Notes: generated by a model from the letters alone, not told the origin. DNA of 8,375 nt from DASWHR01 sp036398095 (GCA_036398095.1 DASWHR010000053.1:1-8375), one strand, 5' to 3'; positions 1 through 7,024 are shown, numbered from the stretch's first letter. Translations and numbers: made by a program.

Positions 1-11
1 TTGCTTCATTG

Positions 12-24
12 AACCGAATCGGTT
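12..24. promoter_or_regulatory. Short perfect palindrome upstream of the plus-strand gene; possible operator
   Basis: AACCGA and TCGGTT form a 6-bp inverted repeat around a single central A, about 75 bases before the preferred start of the secreted-protein gene. The position would suit a repressor operator or part of a promoter. I found no convincing -35/-10 pair in bases 1-98, and palindromes this short occur by chance, so this is only a candidate site. Confidence 0.2.
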
Positions 25-98
25 GATTTCCCGCCCCTCCCCCCACGAAGGGACGAATGCGTCATCCGGGGGAAGACGCACCGATGCAAGGGGGAATC

Positions 99-1031
99 AT
101 GCGAGCCCGCCTCGCCTTCACCATGGCCACCGTCGCGCTGCTGACCTCGCCCGCCGCGCCCGCCGGCACGGATTCGTTCCAGCACCGGCCGCCGCGGCCG
201 CAGCTCGACAATGCCGCTGAAGAGATTCACACGCCCGAGCCGGCGGCGGGCGCCATCCGGGCCGCGCACCGGGTGGACCGCATCCCCTACCGATTCGAGT
301 GCGACGTCACTCGACGGGTCGATGACCGGATCACGACCACCACGCGGCGCCGCGAAGGAGAGTTGGGCGACGAACCGGTGCACTTCGAGGCGAACAGCTT
401 CCTGATCCGCGAACCGGACCGTTCAATCGGCGGCGAGCATGCATGCGCGATCGAGATCGGCAAGGGCCGTGATGAAGACGTCCTTTGGGCAGGCGCGACC
501 GCAGCGCCCGTCGTGGCCAAGTTTGCGGTCCTGGGGCACGGCCACAATTCGTACACGGACGACGACGGAAACTGGATCGGTCTCGGATGGATACGCCTCG
601 GCAGCGGGGTGCTGCTGCGCGGCCACCGCATCCGGTTGGAATGGCACAGCAGGCAAGAGGATCCCCGCGGCGCATCCCAACACTCGGCCGCGTGCGACGG
701 GCTCACCCTGCAGCGCGTCACCGATTTGCGGCCGGTTGAATCTTGGTGCTCCCACGAAGACCCGCCCATCCGGCGCGACAAGACGGACGCCCCGCCGGCG
801 GATCCGTCACACGACGAGGAACCTTCGAGCGTGGTTCCGGAGGACGTTGCCCCGCTCGTTCCCGATGTCATCGAAGACGCGCTGCCGGTCGTGCCTCCGC
901 CGGACGCGGTGCTCCCGCCGATCGATCTGTCTTTTGAGCCGGAGAGGAGATTTGAACTCCTGACCTGCCGCTTACGAGGCGGCTGCTCTGCCCCTGAGCT
1001 ACTCCGGCAAGCTGCCGTCGGGCCCGTCTGA
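99..1031 (+). CDS. Probable secreted protein of unknown function, reading antisense through tRNA-Thr at its 3' end
   Basis: I do not recognise the family. From ATG 99 the product is 310 residues and begins with a signal-peptide-like segment: RAR n-region, hydrophobic LAFTMATVALL, then PAAPAG with likely cleavage after APA. The middle third holds four cysteines in FEC, HAC, AAC and SWC contexts, which could form two disulfides outside the cell. It also holds a Gly/Trp-rich stretch (GNWIGLGWIRLG) that looks like beta-strands. The last third before the tRNA is rich in Pro, Asp and Glu, like a flexible linker or wall-spanning tail. Codon third positions are strongly G/C, which supports real coding. 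Two earlier in-frame ATGs exist at 57 and 84. I chose 99 because AAGGGGG lies just upstream and it puts the signal peptide at the N-terminus. No stop occurs before the tRNA, so roughly the last 30 residues are antisense tRNA translation and flank. It may be a truncated gene. Confidence 0.6.
   Translation: MRARLAFTMATVALLTSPAAPAGTDSFQHRPPRPQLDNAAEEIHTPEPAAGAIRAAHRVDRIPYRFECDVTRRVDDRITTTTRRREGELGDEPVHFEANSFLIREPDRSIGGEHACAIEIGKGRDEDVLWAGATAAPVVAKFAVLGHGHNSYTDDDGNWIGLGWIRLGSGVLLRGHRIRLEWHSRQEDPRGASQHSAACDGLTLQRVTDLRPVESWCSHEDPPIRRDKTDAPPADPSHDEEPSSVVPEDVAPLVPDVIEDALPVVPPPDAVLPPIDLSFEPERRFELLTCRLRGGCSAPELLRQAAVGPV
937..1008 (-). tRNA. tRNA-Thr, anticodon CGT
   Basis: This 72-base cloverleaf decodes ACG. 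The acceptor arms GCCGGAG and CTCCGGC pair fully. The D arm is GCTC/GAGC with a GG-containing loop, and the anticodon arm is GCCGC/GCGGC around loop CTCGTAA, giving anticodon CGT. The T arm is AGGAG/CTCCT around TTCAAAT, with a 5-base variable loop. Pairs G1-C72 and C2-G71 agree with threonine identity. The discriminator is U, and CCA is not encoded (the next bases are CAA), so it must be added by a tRNA nucleotidyltransferase. The first ten bases overlap the end of the cyclic-nucleotide-binding gene, leaving no intergenic promoter, so it is probably processed from the upstream transcript or driven from inside that gene. No U-rich terminator follows. The plus-strand gene crosses it antisense. 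Confidence 0.96.
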
Positions 1032-1481
1032 CGGCGCGGGCGATTCTACCAGGGGGCCGCCGACCAGGCGGCGGCCTTCTTCTTCCAAAATCGTCATCGC
1101 GACGCGCGGCTCGCGCACCAACATGCGCTTGAAATCCGAGCGAAGCAGACCCAGGCACACCGTGGGACCGTCCGCGATCACGTCCGCCGTTCGCGGCACG
1201 CCTTCGATCAGCGACACCTCGCCGAAGAAGCCGCCGGCCTCGATCCGGTTGACGATCGCTCCCTTCTGCCGGACGGCAACGGACCCCGACAGGATCAGAT
1301 AAAAGCCGAGTCCTTCCTCGCCTTCGAGCACGATCGGCTCGCCGTCGTCGAAGCCGAGGATGTGTGCCTTGTCGGCCAGCTCTCGCCGCTCGCGCGGCGA
1401 GACGTTCGCGAGCAACGGCAGTTGGGCGAGAGCCCGCAGACGGTCCTCGACATCCAGATGGATCAGCTTGCGATCGTGCAC
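999..1481 (-). CDS. Small stand-alone cyclic-nucleotide-binding domain protein
   Basis: This 160-residue protein consists of a single Crp/Fnr-type cyclic-nucleotide-binding domain (about residues 12-138) with a short acidic Pro/Gly tail. No helix-turn-helix or catalytic domain follows, so it looks like a soluble cytosolic cAMP or cGMP receptor whose partner is unknown. The phosphate-binding cassette is intact at FFGEVSLIEGVPRTA (residues 85-99), with the Glu and Arg that contact the ribose and phosphate. The hydrophobic core YLILSGSVAV (61-70) and an N-terminal helix ending LPLLANVSPRE also fit the family. The GTG start at 1481 is 2 bases after the holB stop and has AGGA 7 bases upstream, which indicates operon co-translation. 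The TAG stop is formed by bases 8-10 of the downstream tRNA-Thr. The 3' coding region also contains a hairpin that could terminate the convergent plus-strand gene. The domain call is firm; the ligand and physiological role are inferred. Confidence 0.85.
   Translation of the reverse strand: MHDRKLIHLDVEDRLRALAQLPLLANVSPRERRELADKAHILGFDDGEPIVLEGEEGLGFYLILSGSVAVRQKGAIVNRIEAGGFFGEVSLIEGVPRTADVIADGPTVCLGLLRSDFKRMLVREPRVAMTILEEEGRRLVGGPLVESPAPSDGPDGSLPE
1054..1086 (+). terminator. Candidate intrinsic terminator of the plus-strand gene, inside the opposing CDS
   Basis: GGCCGCCG (1055-1062) and CGGCGGCC (1069-1076) form a perfect 8-bp GC stem around the 6-base loop ACCAGG, extendable by a G-U pair. 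TTCTTCTTCC follows on the plus strand. The stem begins 24 bases after the stop of the secreted-protein gene. In the minus direction no U-rich tract follows, so the signal is directional. It lies in the RRLVGGP codons of the cyclic-nucleotide-binding gene, where GC-rich codons could produce a stem by chance. Confidence 0.5.
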
Positions 1482-1483
1482 CG

Positions 1484-2617
1484 CTACATCCTGCTCGTCG
1501 CGAGCCCGGAGAGCAATGCCTCGAGCACCAACCCGGCCGCGGCGTTGCGCTCGAGCGCTCGCCGCGACCATTCGATCCGGTCGAGGGCGCCCAGCATCCC
1601 GGCCGGAGTCATTGTCGTGCGGTCTCCGCCGGCCGTGCGGACCAGCGCGTCGCGATACCACGAGCCGATGTCGTCGAGCGCGGCTTGGATGGCGTCGAGC
1701 TCGGCGCGTCGCACCTCGCGCTTGTGGCGCGTCTCCATGCGCTTGCGGATCGCGGCCGAACCGCGCGAACCGCGGCCGCGCGGGGATTCCCCTTCGGCTT
1801 CGGCCGCTTCGGCGACCTGCTCTGCCTGGCGCGCACGGAGCCGCGCGGTGACGTGCTCGGCTTCGGCGCGGAGCTCGTCGGCGATGCGGATCGCCTCGGA
1901 CAATCCCTTGTCGGAAAGACGGGCCGGGATCGCGCGGTGTGAGGCGTAGCGATCGGGCGCGTCGGGGTCGTGGGCGAGCCGAAGGGCACGCGCCAGATTG
2001 CCGCCGATCCGCGCCGCCCAGGCGGCCTTGGCCGGATCGATGCCGTGATGGTCCTCCAGCACGCGGCGAATCGCCGTCTCCGGCAAGAGGCTGAAGTCGA
2101 GTCGCCGGCAGCGCGACACGATCGTTTCGGGAAGATCTTCGGGGCGACCGGTCATTAAGACGAAGACCACGCCGGCCGGCGGTTCCTCGAGCACCTTCAG
2201 CAACGCGTTCGCAGCCGAGAGGTTCATCCGTTCCGCGTCTTCGATCACGAACACCTTCGTCTTGCCCTCGATCGCCGAACGGTAGGCCTCGCCGATCACG
2301 CCTCGGTTGGTGCCGTCGCCTTTGATCTGGCCGATCAGAATGAACTGTCCTTCCGGCACGATCAGATGGACGTCCGGATGAGCGCCGCGAAGCACCTTCG
2401 CGCAGATCGCGCACTCGCCGCAGCCTCCCTGCGGGCAGTTGAGCGATGCGGCAAGCGCGAGCGCCGCAAGACGGCGCCCGACGCCTTCCGGTCCGGCGAA
2501 CAGCAATGCGTGCCCGACTTTGCCCGCGGCGGCCGCGTCCCGAAGGGCGTGGACGACGGCGTCCTGGCCGACGAGACGCGCCCACATTGCCGGGGCCTTC
2601 GTTCCGGTGTCGCTCAT
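1484..2617 (-). CDS. holB: DNA polymerase III subunit delta prime
   Basis: This is a clamp-loader subunit that acts at the replication fork with DnaX and delta to load the beta clamp. The 377 residues show an AAA+ core. A degenerate P-loop GPEGVGRR (42-49) has Arg in place of the catalytic Lys, as expected for the non-hydrolysing delta prime. A Cys4 zinc module sits at Cys61, 66, 69 and 72. The Walker-B-like region VFVIEDAERM (122-131) and SAANALLKVLEEPP (134-147) precede the conserved SRC motif (168-170). A long charged, probably helical segment (about 240-310, partly low-complexity Arg/Gly/Glu) leads into a C-terminal helical domain with SWYRDALV, as in actinobacterial-type proteins. The ATG overlaps the TGA of the thymidylate kinase fusion (ATGA) and no Shine-Dalgarno is evident, so translation is probably coupled. 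The cyclic-nucleotide-binding gene begins 2 bases after its stop. Confidence 0.95.
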   Translation of the reverse strand: MSDTGTKAPAMWARLVGQDAVVHALRDAAAAGKVGHALLFAGPEGVGRRLAALALAASLNCPQGGCGECAICAKVLRGAHPDVHLIVPEGQFILIGQIKGDGTNRGVIGEAYRSAIEGKTKVFVIEDAERMNLSAANALLKVLEEPPAGVVFVLMTGRPEDLPETIVSRCRRLDFSLLPETAIRRVLEDHHGIDPAKAAWAARIGGNLARALRLAHDPDAPDRYASHRAIPARLSDKGLSEAIRIADELRAEAEHVTARLRARQAEQVAEAAEAEGESPRGRGSRGSAAIRKRMETRHKREVRRAELDAIQAALDDIGSWYRDALVRTAGGDRTTMTPAGMLGALDRIEWSRRALERNAAAGLVLEALLSGLATSRM

Positions 2618-4632
2618 TCGTCGTGAAGAACGTTGTAGACGGCTCGCTCCACCTGCTCGCGGACCGACTCGACCGACTCTGATGCGTCCACCACGACGAA
2701 GCGGCTCGGGTGTGCTTTCGCCAGTTGAAGGTAGGCCTCACCGACTTTGCGATGGAACGACAGGTCCTCTTGCTCCATCCGGTCCCGAGCACCGGTCGCG
2801 CGGGCCAAGCCGACATCGGCGTCCACGTTCAAAAGGATCACCAGATCCGGGATCATCTCGTCGGTGGCCCACACGTTCAAGCGGAAGATGTCATCGTCGC
2901 CCAGTCCGCGCGCGATCCCCTGGTAGGCGATCGAGGAATCAAGGAACCGGTCCCCGAGCACGATCGTGCCTTCTTCGAGAGCCGGCCGGATGACTTGCGC
3001 GACGTGCTGCGCGCGCGCGGCCGCATACAGCAGCGCCTCGGCTTTGGCGTCCATCTCCTTCGCGCCGGGATCCAGCAGCAGAGCGCGAATCCGCTCGCCG
3101 ATCGCGGTGCCGCCCGGCTCGCGCGTGATCAGAACATCCTTGCCGAACTCCTGCAGGAACGCCTTCAAGCGCTCCATGTGCGTGGTCTTGCCGGACCCTT
3201 CGACGCCTTCGAAGACGATGAACAACCCGCGCCGGGCGCCCCCGCTCACCGGCCGCGGACGAAACTCCAGTCCGCGCAGGCGAGGCGCGCGGAGCCCGTC
3301 ACGGAAGACGCGCATGATGCGCGCCGATCGAAGACCCGAGTAGGCGACGGTCAGCCCGCCGGCCCACATCATGATTCGGAACCCCGAAAGATCGACGGTT
3401 GCGTCTCCGATCGTGAGCCGATGGTCTCCGACGGCTCCGGCGAGCAGCGGCCAGCCGGCCAGACCGATGAACAGCGACAGGTGCACGCCGGTATACAGCG
3501 TGGCGAACGTGCGGCCGCGAAGCCGGTCGTCCACCCGCTCTTGCAGCATCGTAAAGATCGTGACCCAGGCGATGCCGGCGCCGAGCCCGGTGAAGAACGC
3601 CAGAAAGACCGCCGGAGTGACCGTCCGCATCGACGCCGTTATCACCACGCTGAGCCCCGACACCATCAGTCCGATCGGGAAGAGACGTTCCCGCGGAATC
3701 TTTCGCGCGGCCGCGCCGGCGAAAATCATCCCTCCGACCAGCCCGGAGCCGACGGAAACGATCAGCGAACCCCAGGCGGCGGCGGCTCGCGCCGAATTTC
3801 CCCCGCCCGTCGAGGCCGCGAAGATCGGCCCGAGCGACACGATGGCGGCGCCGCCGGAGAACGCGGTCCAGGCGGCGACGACCAACGTTCGCACGATCCG
3901 GTTGGACTTGACGAATCGGAGTCCCTCGGCCAGATCCCGGAACGCATGCCGGGCACTGAACTCGCTTCGCGCACGCTTGGTGCGCATCAAGTGCGCCGGC
4001 AGCGTCGCGACCATCACGGCCGAGAACAGGAACGTGCCGGCATCGACGAAGAAGGCGAGGTAGGTGGGATTGCTCTTGAGGACCTCGAACGCGCCGGAAA
4101 GCACGCCGGCGATGCCGGCGAGCAACGCGACCAAGGCACCGGACACAGGAAACGTCGCGTAGGTAGTGATCAGCGAAAGCTGGTTGGCCGTCAGAAGCTC
4201 GTCACGCGAAACGAGGTTCGGGATGGTCGCGTCCTTGGCCGGCGTCCACAGCAGCGAGAGCATCTCCATGACCGCCGAGACGGCAAACAAGGTCCACAGT
4301 TGATGGATCCACGGGACGCTTGCGATGAGCAGCGCGCGGGACACGTCGGCGGTGATCATCAGCCGCCGCCGGTCGAACCGGTCGGCCAGCACGCCCGAGA
4401 ACTGTCCGAACATCAGCGCCGGCAAGACGCGGAACAGCAACACGCCGCCGACGGCAAACTCGGGACGGCCCGACAGATCCTGCACGAACAAGGTCAGGGC
4501 GAACAGTCCCAGCCAGTCGCCGAGGCTGGACACGCCCATGGCCGCCCATAGACGCCGGAAATGTTTGTTCTTCAGGACGCCGAGCAGCGTCGAGGGATGC
4601 TCGCTCGGCGGCGTGATGGTTGCGTCGCTGAT
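2614..4632 (-). CDS. tmk: MFS transporter fused to thymidylate kinase (dTMP kinase); probable AUC start
   Basis: The C-terminal half is a complete thymidylate kinase, which phosphorylates dTMP to dTDP for DNA synthesis. Counting residues from the Met at 4539, it has P-loop EGVEGSGKTT (444-453), TREPGGT (472-478), DRFLDSSIAYQG (530-541) and a lid with RDRMEQE. The lid arginines with no Arg in the P-loop fit the bacterial type II enzyme. Residues 1-410 form an EntS/MFS_3-like transporter with about 12 membrane segments and the MFS loop motif GVLADRFDRRR (49-59). An Arg-rich linker joins the two, so the kinase should sit on the cytoplasmic face. Such fusions are known in Actinobacteria; the transporter's substrate is unknown. 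The first canonical start, ATG 4539, would cut into the first membrane helix. The frame stays open upstream and encodes typical family sequence (LKNKHFRRLW), but has no ATG, GTG or TTG before the stop at 4684-4686. I favour ATC 4632, 7 bases after AAGGAG, giving 672 residues. The end overlaps holB by 4 bases. Confidence 0.9.
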   Translation of the reverse strand: MSDATITPPSEHPSTLLGVLKNKHFRRLWAAMGVSSLGDWLGLFALTLFVQDLSGRPEFAVGGVLLFRVLPALMFGQFSGVLADRFDRRRLMITADVSRALLIASVPWIHQLWTLFAVSAVMEMLSLLWTPAKDATIPNLVSRDELLTANQLSLITTYATFPVSGALVALLAGIAGVLSGAFEVLKSNPTYLAFFVDAGTFLFSAVMVATLPAHLMRTKRARSEFSARHAFRDLAEGLRFVKSNRIVRTLVVAAWTAFSGGAAIVSLGPIFAASTGGGNSARAAAAWGSLIVSVGSGLVGGMIFAGAAARKIPRERLFPIGLMVSGLSVVITASMRTVTPAVFLAFFTGLGAGIAWVTIFTMLQERVDDRLRGRTFATLYTGVHLSLFIGLAGWPLLAGAVGDHRLTIGDATVDLSGFRIMMWAGGLTVAYSGLRSARIMRVFRDGLRAPRLRGLEFRPRPVSGGARRGLFIVFEGVEGSGKTTHMERLKAFLQEFGKDVLITREPGGTAIGERIRALLLDPGAKEMDAKAEALLYAAARAQHVAQVIRPALEEGTIVLGDRFLDSSIAYQGIARGLGDDDIFRLNVWATDEMIPDLVILLNVDADVGLARATGARDRMEQEDLSFHRKVGEAYLQLAKAHPSRFVVVDASESVESVREQVERAVYNVLHDE

Positions 4633-4639
4633 GAAGCCG

Positions 4640-4645
4640 CTCCTT
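4640..4645 (-). promoter_or_regulatory. Shine-Dalgarno AAGGAG that points to an AUC start of the MFS-tmk gene
   Basis: A perfect AAGGAG on the minus strand is followed by 7 bases (CGGCTTC) and then ATC at 4632-4630, in frame with the MFS-tmk reading frame. No ATG, GTG or TTG in that frame lies within reach. The first in-frame ATG is about 100 bases downstream and has no comparable site. The ribosome-binding site is therefore the main evidence for the start. Confidence 0.55.
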
Positions 4646-4726
4646 GTTCGGGGGGAAGAACCCGGACCTACGAAGACCGGAAATCAGGCTAGCAGGCCGA
4701 CCACGCGGGCATGAATATCGACAGGG

Positions 4727-7024
4727 TCAGGCGGTGGCCGGTTCGGGCAGGTTAAGCGACGAGCGCTCGAACTGTCGCTCGCAGGCGGCGCACTTGGCGC
4801 CCGCCTCTCCGTCGGCGACCAGCGGCCCCTTGCAGTTCGGGCAGGCCGCGGGCAGCACCGGCTCCCACATGGCGTAGTCGCATTCGGGATAGCGGTCGCA
4901 GCCGTAGAAGGTCTTGCGACGCTTGGTGCGCTTGCGCACGACGTGTCCCTGCTTGCACTTGGGACATTGGATGTCGGGCCAGTCCAGGTCCTCGAGGTTC
5001 TTGACGCCCTTGCACTTCGGGTAATCCTGGCATCCCAGGAACTCGCCGAAGCGGCCGCTGCGCTTGAGCATCGGCTTGGCGCACAGCGGGCAGGGAATCT
5101 CGGTCATCTCGGGCTCGGCGCGCGGCGCCGCGGTGGTCTCGCCGTCCTCGCCCTTGGCGGCCTTGAGGCGCGCCTTGCAGTCCGGGTAGCGCTCGCACGA
5201 CAGGAACCAGCCGTAGCGGCCCCACTTCTTCTGCATCTTCGCGCCGGTCTCGGCGCCGCATTCGGGGCAGTCGATGTCGGTGTTCTCGCTGGGACGCTCG
5301 GCCTTTTCGGCGGCTCGCTCGCTGATGTCGGTGACTTCGGCGAAAAAGACGCGAACCATCGGCTCCCACGGCTCTTCGCCCTCGGCGATCTTGTCGAGCT
5401 CGTTTTCCATCTCGGCCGTGAACTCCAGATCGACGACCTTGGGATACACCTCGGACAGGAAGTCGCAGATGACGAACCCGAGATCGGTGGGCGTAAGCCG
5501 CTTGCGCTCGCTGACCACGTATTTGCGGTCGTTCAGGGTCGACATGATCTGCGCGTAGGTCGACGGCCGGCCGATGCCGAGTTCTTCCAGCGCCTTGACG
5601 AGCGAGGCTTCGGTGAAGCGCGGCGGCGGCTCGGTGAAATGCTGGACCGGATCGACGCTTTCGAGCGTGAGCACCTGGCCTTCCTGAAGGTCGGGCAGCG
5701 TGCGGGCCTCGTCGTCGTCTTCGCCGGTCGGGTCGTCGCGGCCTTCGGTGTAGACGCGCATGAAGCCGTCGAAGCGCACGGTCTGTCCCGATGAGCGGAA
5801 GGTGTAGCCGGCCGCGTCGATGTCGACGCTGACGGCATCGAAGATCGCCTGCTCCATCTGGCTGGCGATCGCGCGCTGCCAAATCAGGGTGTAGAGACGA
5901 AGCTGATCTTTGTCCAAATGCGTCGTGAGCGTCTCGGGGCCGCGGCCCGCTTCGGTCGGACGGACCGCTTCGTGGGCTTCCTGCGCGCGCGATGCCTTCG
6001 ACTTGAACATGCGCGGCTTGGCGAGCGCGTACTCCTTGCCGAAACGATCCAGGATCACGTCGTGGATCTCGCCCAGCGCCTGGTCGGCGATGTGCGGCGA
6101 GTCGGTCCTCATATAGGTGATCAGACCGACGGCGCCCTCCGCGCCCAACTCGACGCCCTCGTAGAGCTGCTGGGCGACGGCCATGGTCCGCTTCGCCGAG
6201 AAGCCCAGCTTTCGCGCCGCTTCCTGCTGCAAGGTCGAGGTGATGAACGGCGGCGCCGGGTTTCGCTTGCGCTCGGTCCGCTTGACCTGCGTGACCGTCC
6301 ACGTCGCCGGACGAACCGCGTCGACGACCGTCTGCGCCGAGCCGTCGTTCGGCAGCGAGAACTTCTCCTTCTCCAAGTACGGGTGGCGCGCGCCGAACGA
6401 CTCCTTCTTCTCCGTCTTCAGCGCGGCTTCGATCGTCCAGTATTCGACGGGGACGAACGCCTGAATCTCGCGCTCGCGGTCCACGACCAGGCGCAGCGCG
6501 GCGCTCTGCACGCGGCCGGCGCTGGTGCGGCTGCCGATCTTTCGCCACAGCACCGGCGAGAGCTTGTAGCCGACGATCCGGTCGACGGCGCGTCGTGCCT
6601 GCTGGGCGTTGACCAAGTTGCTGTCCACGTCGCGCGGCGCGGCGAACGCTTCGCGGATCGCGGATTGGGTGATCTCGGTGAAGGTGACGCGCCGAGCTTT
6701 GGCGGCCGGGATCTTGGCGGCCTCGGCGATGTGCCAGGCGATCGCCTCGCCTTCGCGGTCATGGTCGGTCGCAAGGAACACGGTGGGTGCGTCCTTGACC
6801 GCCTTCTTCAGGTCGGTGATGAACTTCTTGGCTTTCGTCGTGACGATGTAGTCGAGCGAGACGTCGCCGTTGACCCGCACGCCGATGCCGTCCTTGGTGG
6901 ACTTGGGCAGGTCGCGGACATGGCCCATCGAGGCCCGCACGTCGTAGTCGGGACCGAGGTATTTGCCGATCGTCTTCGCCTTGGTGGGCGACTCGACGAT
7001 GACCAGATTGCGTGCGTTCGCCAT
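4727..7024 (-). CDS. topA: DNA topoisomerase I (type IA) with four C-terminal zinc ribbons
   Basis: The enzyme relaxes negative supercoils by cutting one DNA strand through a tyrosine link, with Mg2+ at the TOPRIM site. The 765 residues show the N-terminal LVIVESPTKAKTIGKYLG with catalytic Glu11, then the TOPRIM triad region ATDHDREGEA (Asp87, Asp89, Glu91). The strand-passage core carries SAGRVQSAALRLVVDRE, the active-site Tyr304 in GLITYMRTDS, EAHEAVRPT and GIGRPSTYA. Four Cys4 zinc ribbons follow: Cys586/589/610/616, 645/648/665/671, 687/690/709/715 and 728/731/745/748. A fourth ribbon and the absence of a basic tail differ from mycobacterial and Streptomyces TopA. I chose ATG 7024 because GAAGG lies 9 bases upstream and the conserved domain starts at once. 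ATG 7066 would add 14 unconserved residues, lacks a ribosome-binding site and falls in the candidate -10 element. A gap of about 94 bases separates the stop from the MFS-tmk gene, without a clear terminator. Confidence 0.97.
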   Translation of the reverse strand: MANARNLVIVESPTKAKTIGKYLGPDYDVRASMGHVRDLPKSTKDGIGVRVNGDVSLDYIVTTKAKKFITDLKKAVKDAPTVFLATDHDREGEAIAWHIAEAAKIPAAKARRVTFTEITQSAIREAFAAPRDVDSNLVNAQQARRAVDRIVGYKLSPVLWRKIGSRTSAGRVQSAALRLVVDREREIQAFVPVEYWTIEAALKTEKKESFGARHPYLEKEKFSLPNDGSAQTVVDAVRPATWTVTQVKRTERKRNPAPPFITSTLQQEAARKLGFSAKRTMAVAQQLYEGVELGAEGAVGLITYMRTDSPHIADQALGEIHDVILDRFGKEYALAKPRMFKSKASRAQEAHEAVRPTEAGRGPETLTTHLDKDQLRLYTLIWQRAIASQMEQAIFDAVSVDIDAAGYTFRSSGQTVRFDGFMRVYTEGRDDPTGEDDDEARTLPDLQEGQVLTLESVDPVQHFTEPPPRFTEASLVKALEELGIGRPSTYAQIMSTLNDRKYVVSERKRLTPTDLGFVICDFLSEVYPKVVDLEFTAEMENELDKIAEGEEPWEPMVRVFFAEVTDISERAAEKAERPSENTDIDCPECGAETGAKMQKKWGRYGWFLSCERYPDCKARLKAAKGEDGETTAAPRAEPEMTEIPCPLCAKPMLKRSGRFGEFLGCQDYPKCKGVKNLEDLDWPDIQCPKCKQGHVVRKRTKRRKTFYGCDRYPECDYAMWEPVLPAACPNCKGPLVADGEAGAKCAACERQFERSSLNLPEPATA

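Noticed and set aside
938..1031. C-terminal FELLTCRLRGG-type sequence as a genuine protein domain
   Set aside because: It is the usual translation of an antisense tRNA; the frame may be translated but the residues are not a conserved domain.
1484..2816. Long minus-strand reading frame upstream of and in frame with the cyclic-nucleotide-binding gene
   Set aside because: It is the holB and tmk DNA read in another frame: Arg-rich with no domain. Only the part from GTG 1481 onward is real.
2710..4551. Plus-strand open frame of 613 codons
   Set aside because: It lies antisense to the MFS-tmk fusion and is rich in Arg, Gly, His and Gln with no recognisable domain; GC-rich DNA leaves such frames open.
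4689..4712. Seven-codon leader peptide frame (MPAWSAC) between topA and the MFS-tmk gene
   Set aside because: No ribosome-binding site, no repeated regulatory codon and no attenuator-like hairpin; probably chance.
4752..6548. Minus-strand frame of 598 codons within topA
   Set aside because: It is an out-of-frame reading of topA, which has intact motifs throughout its own frame.
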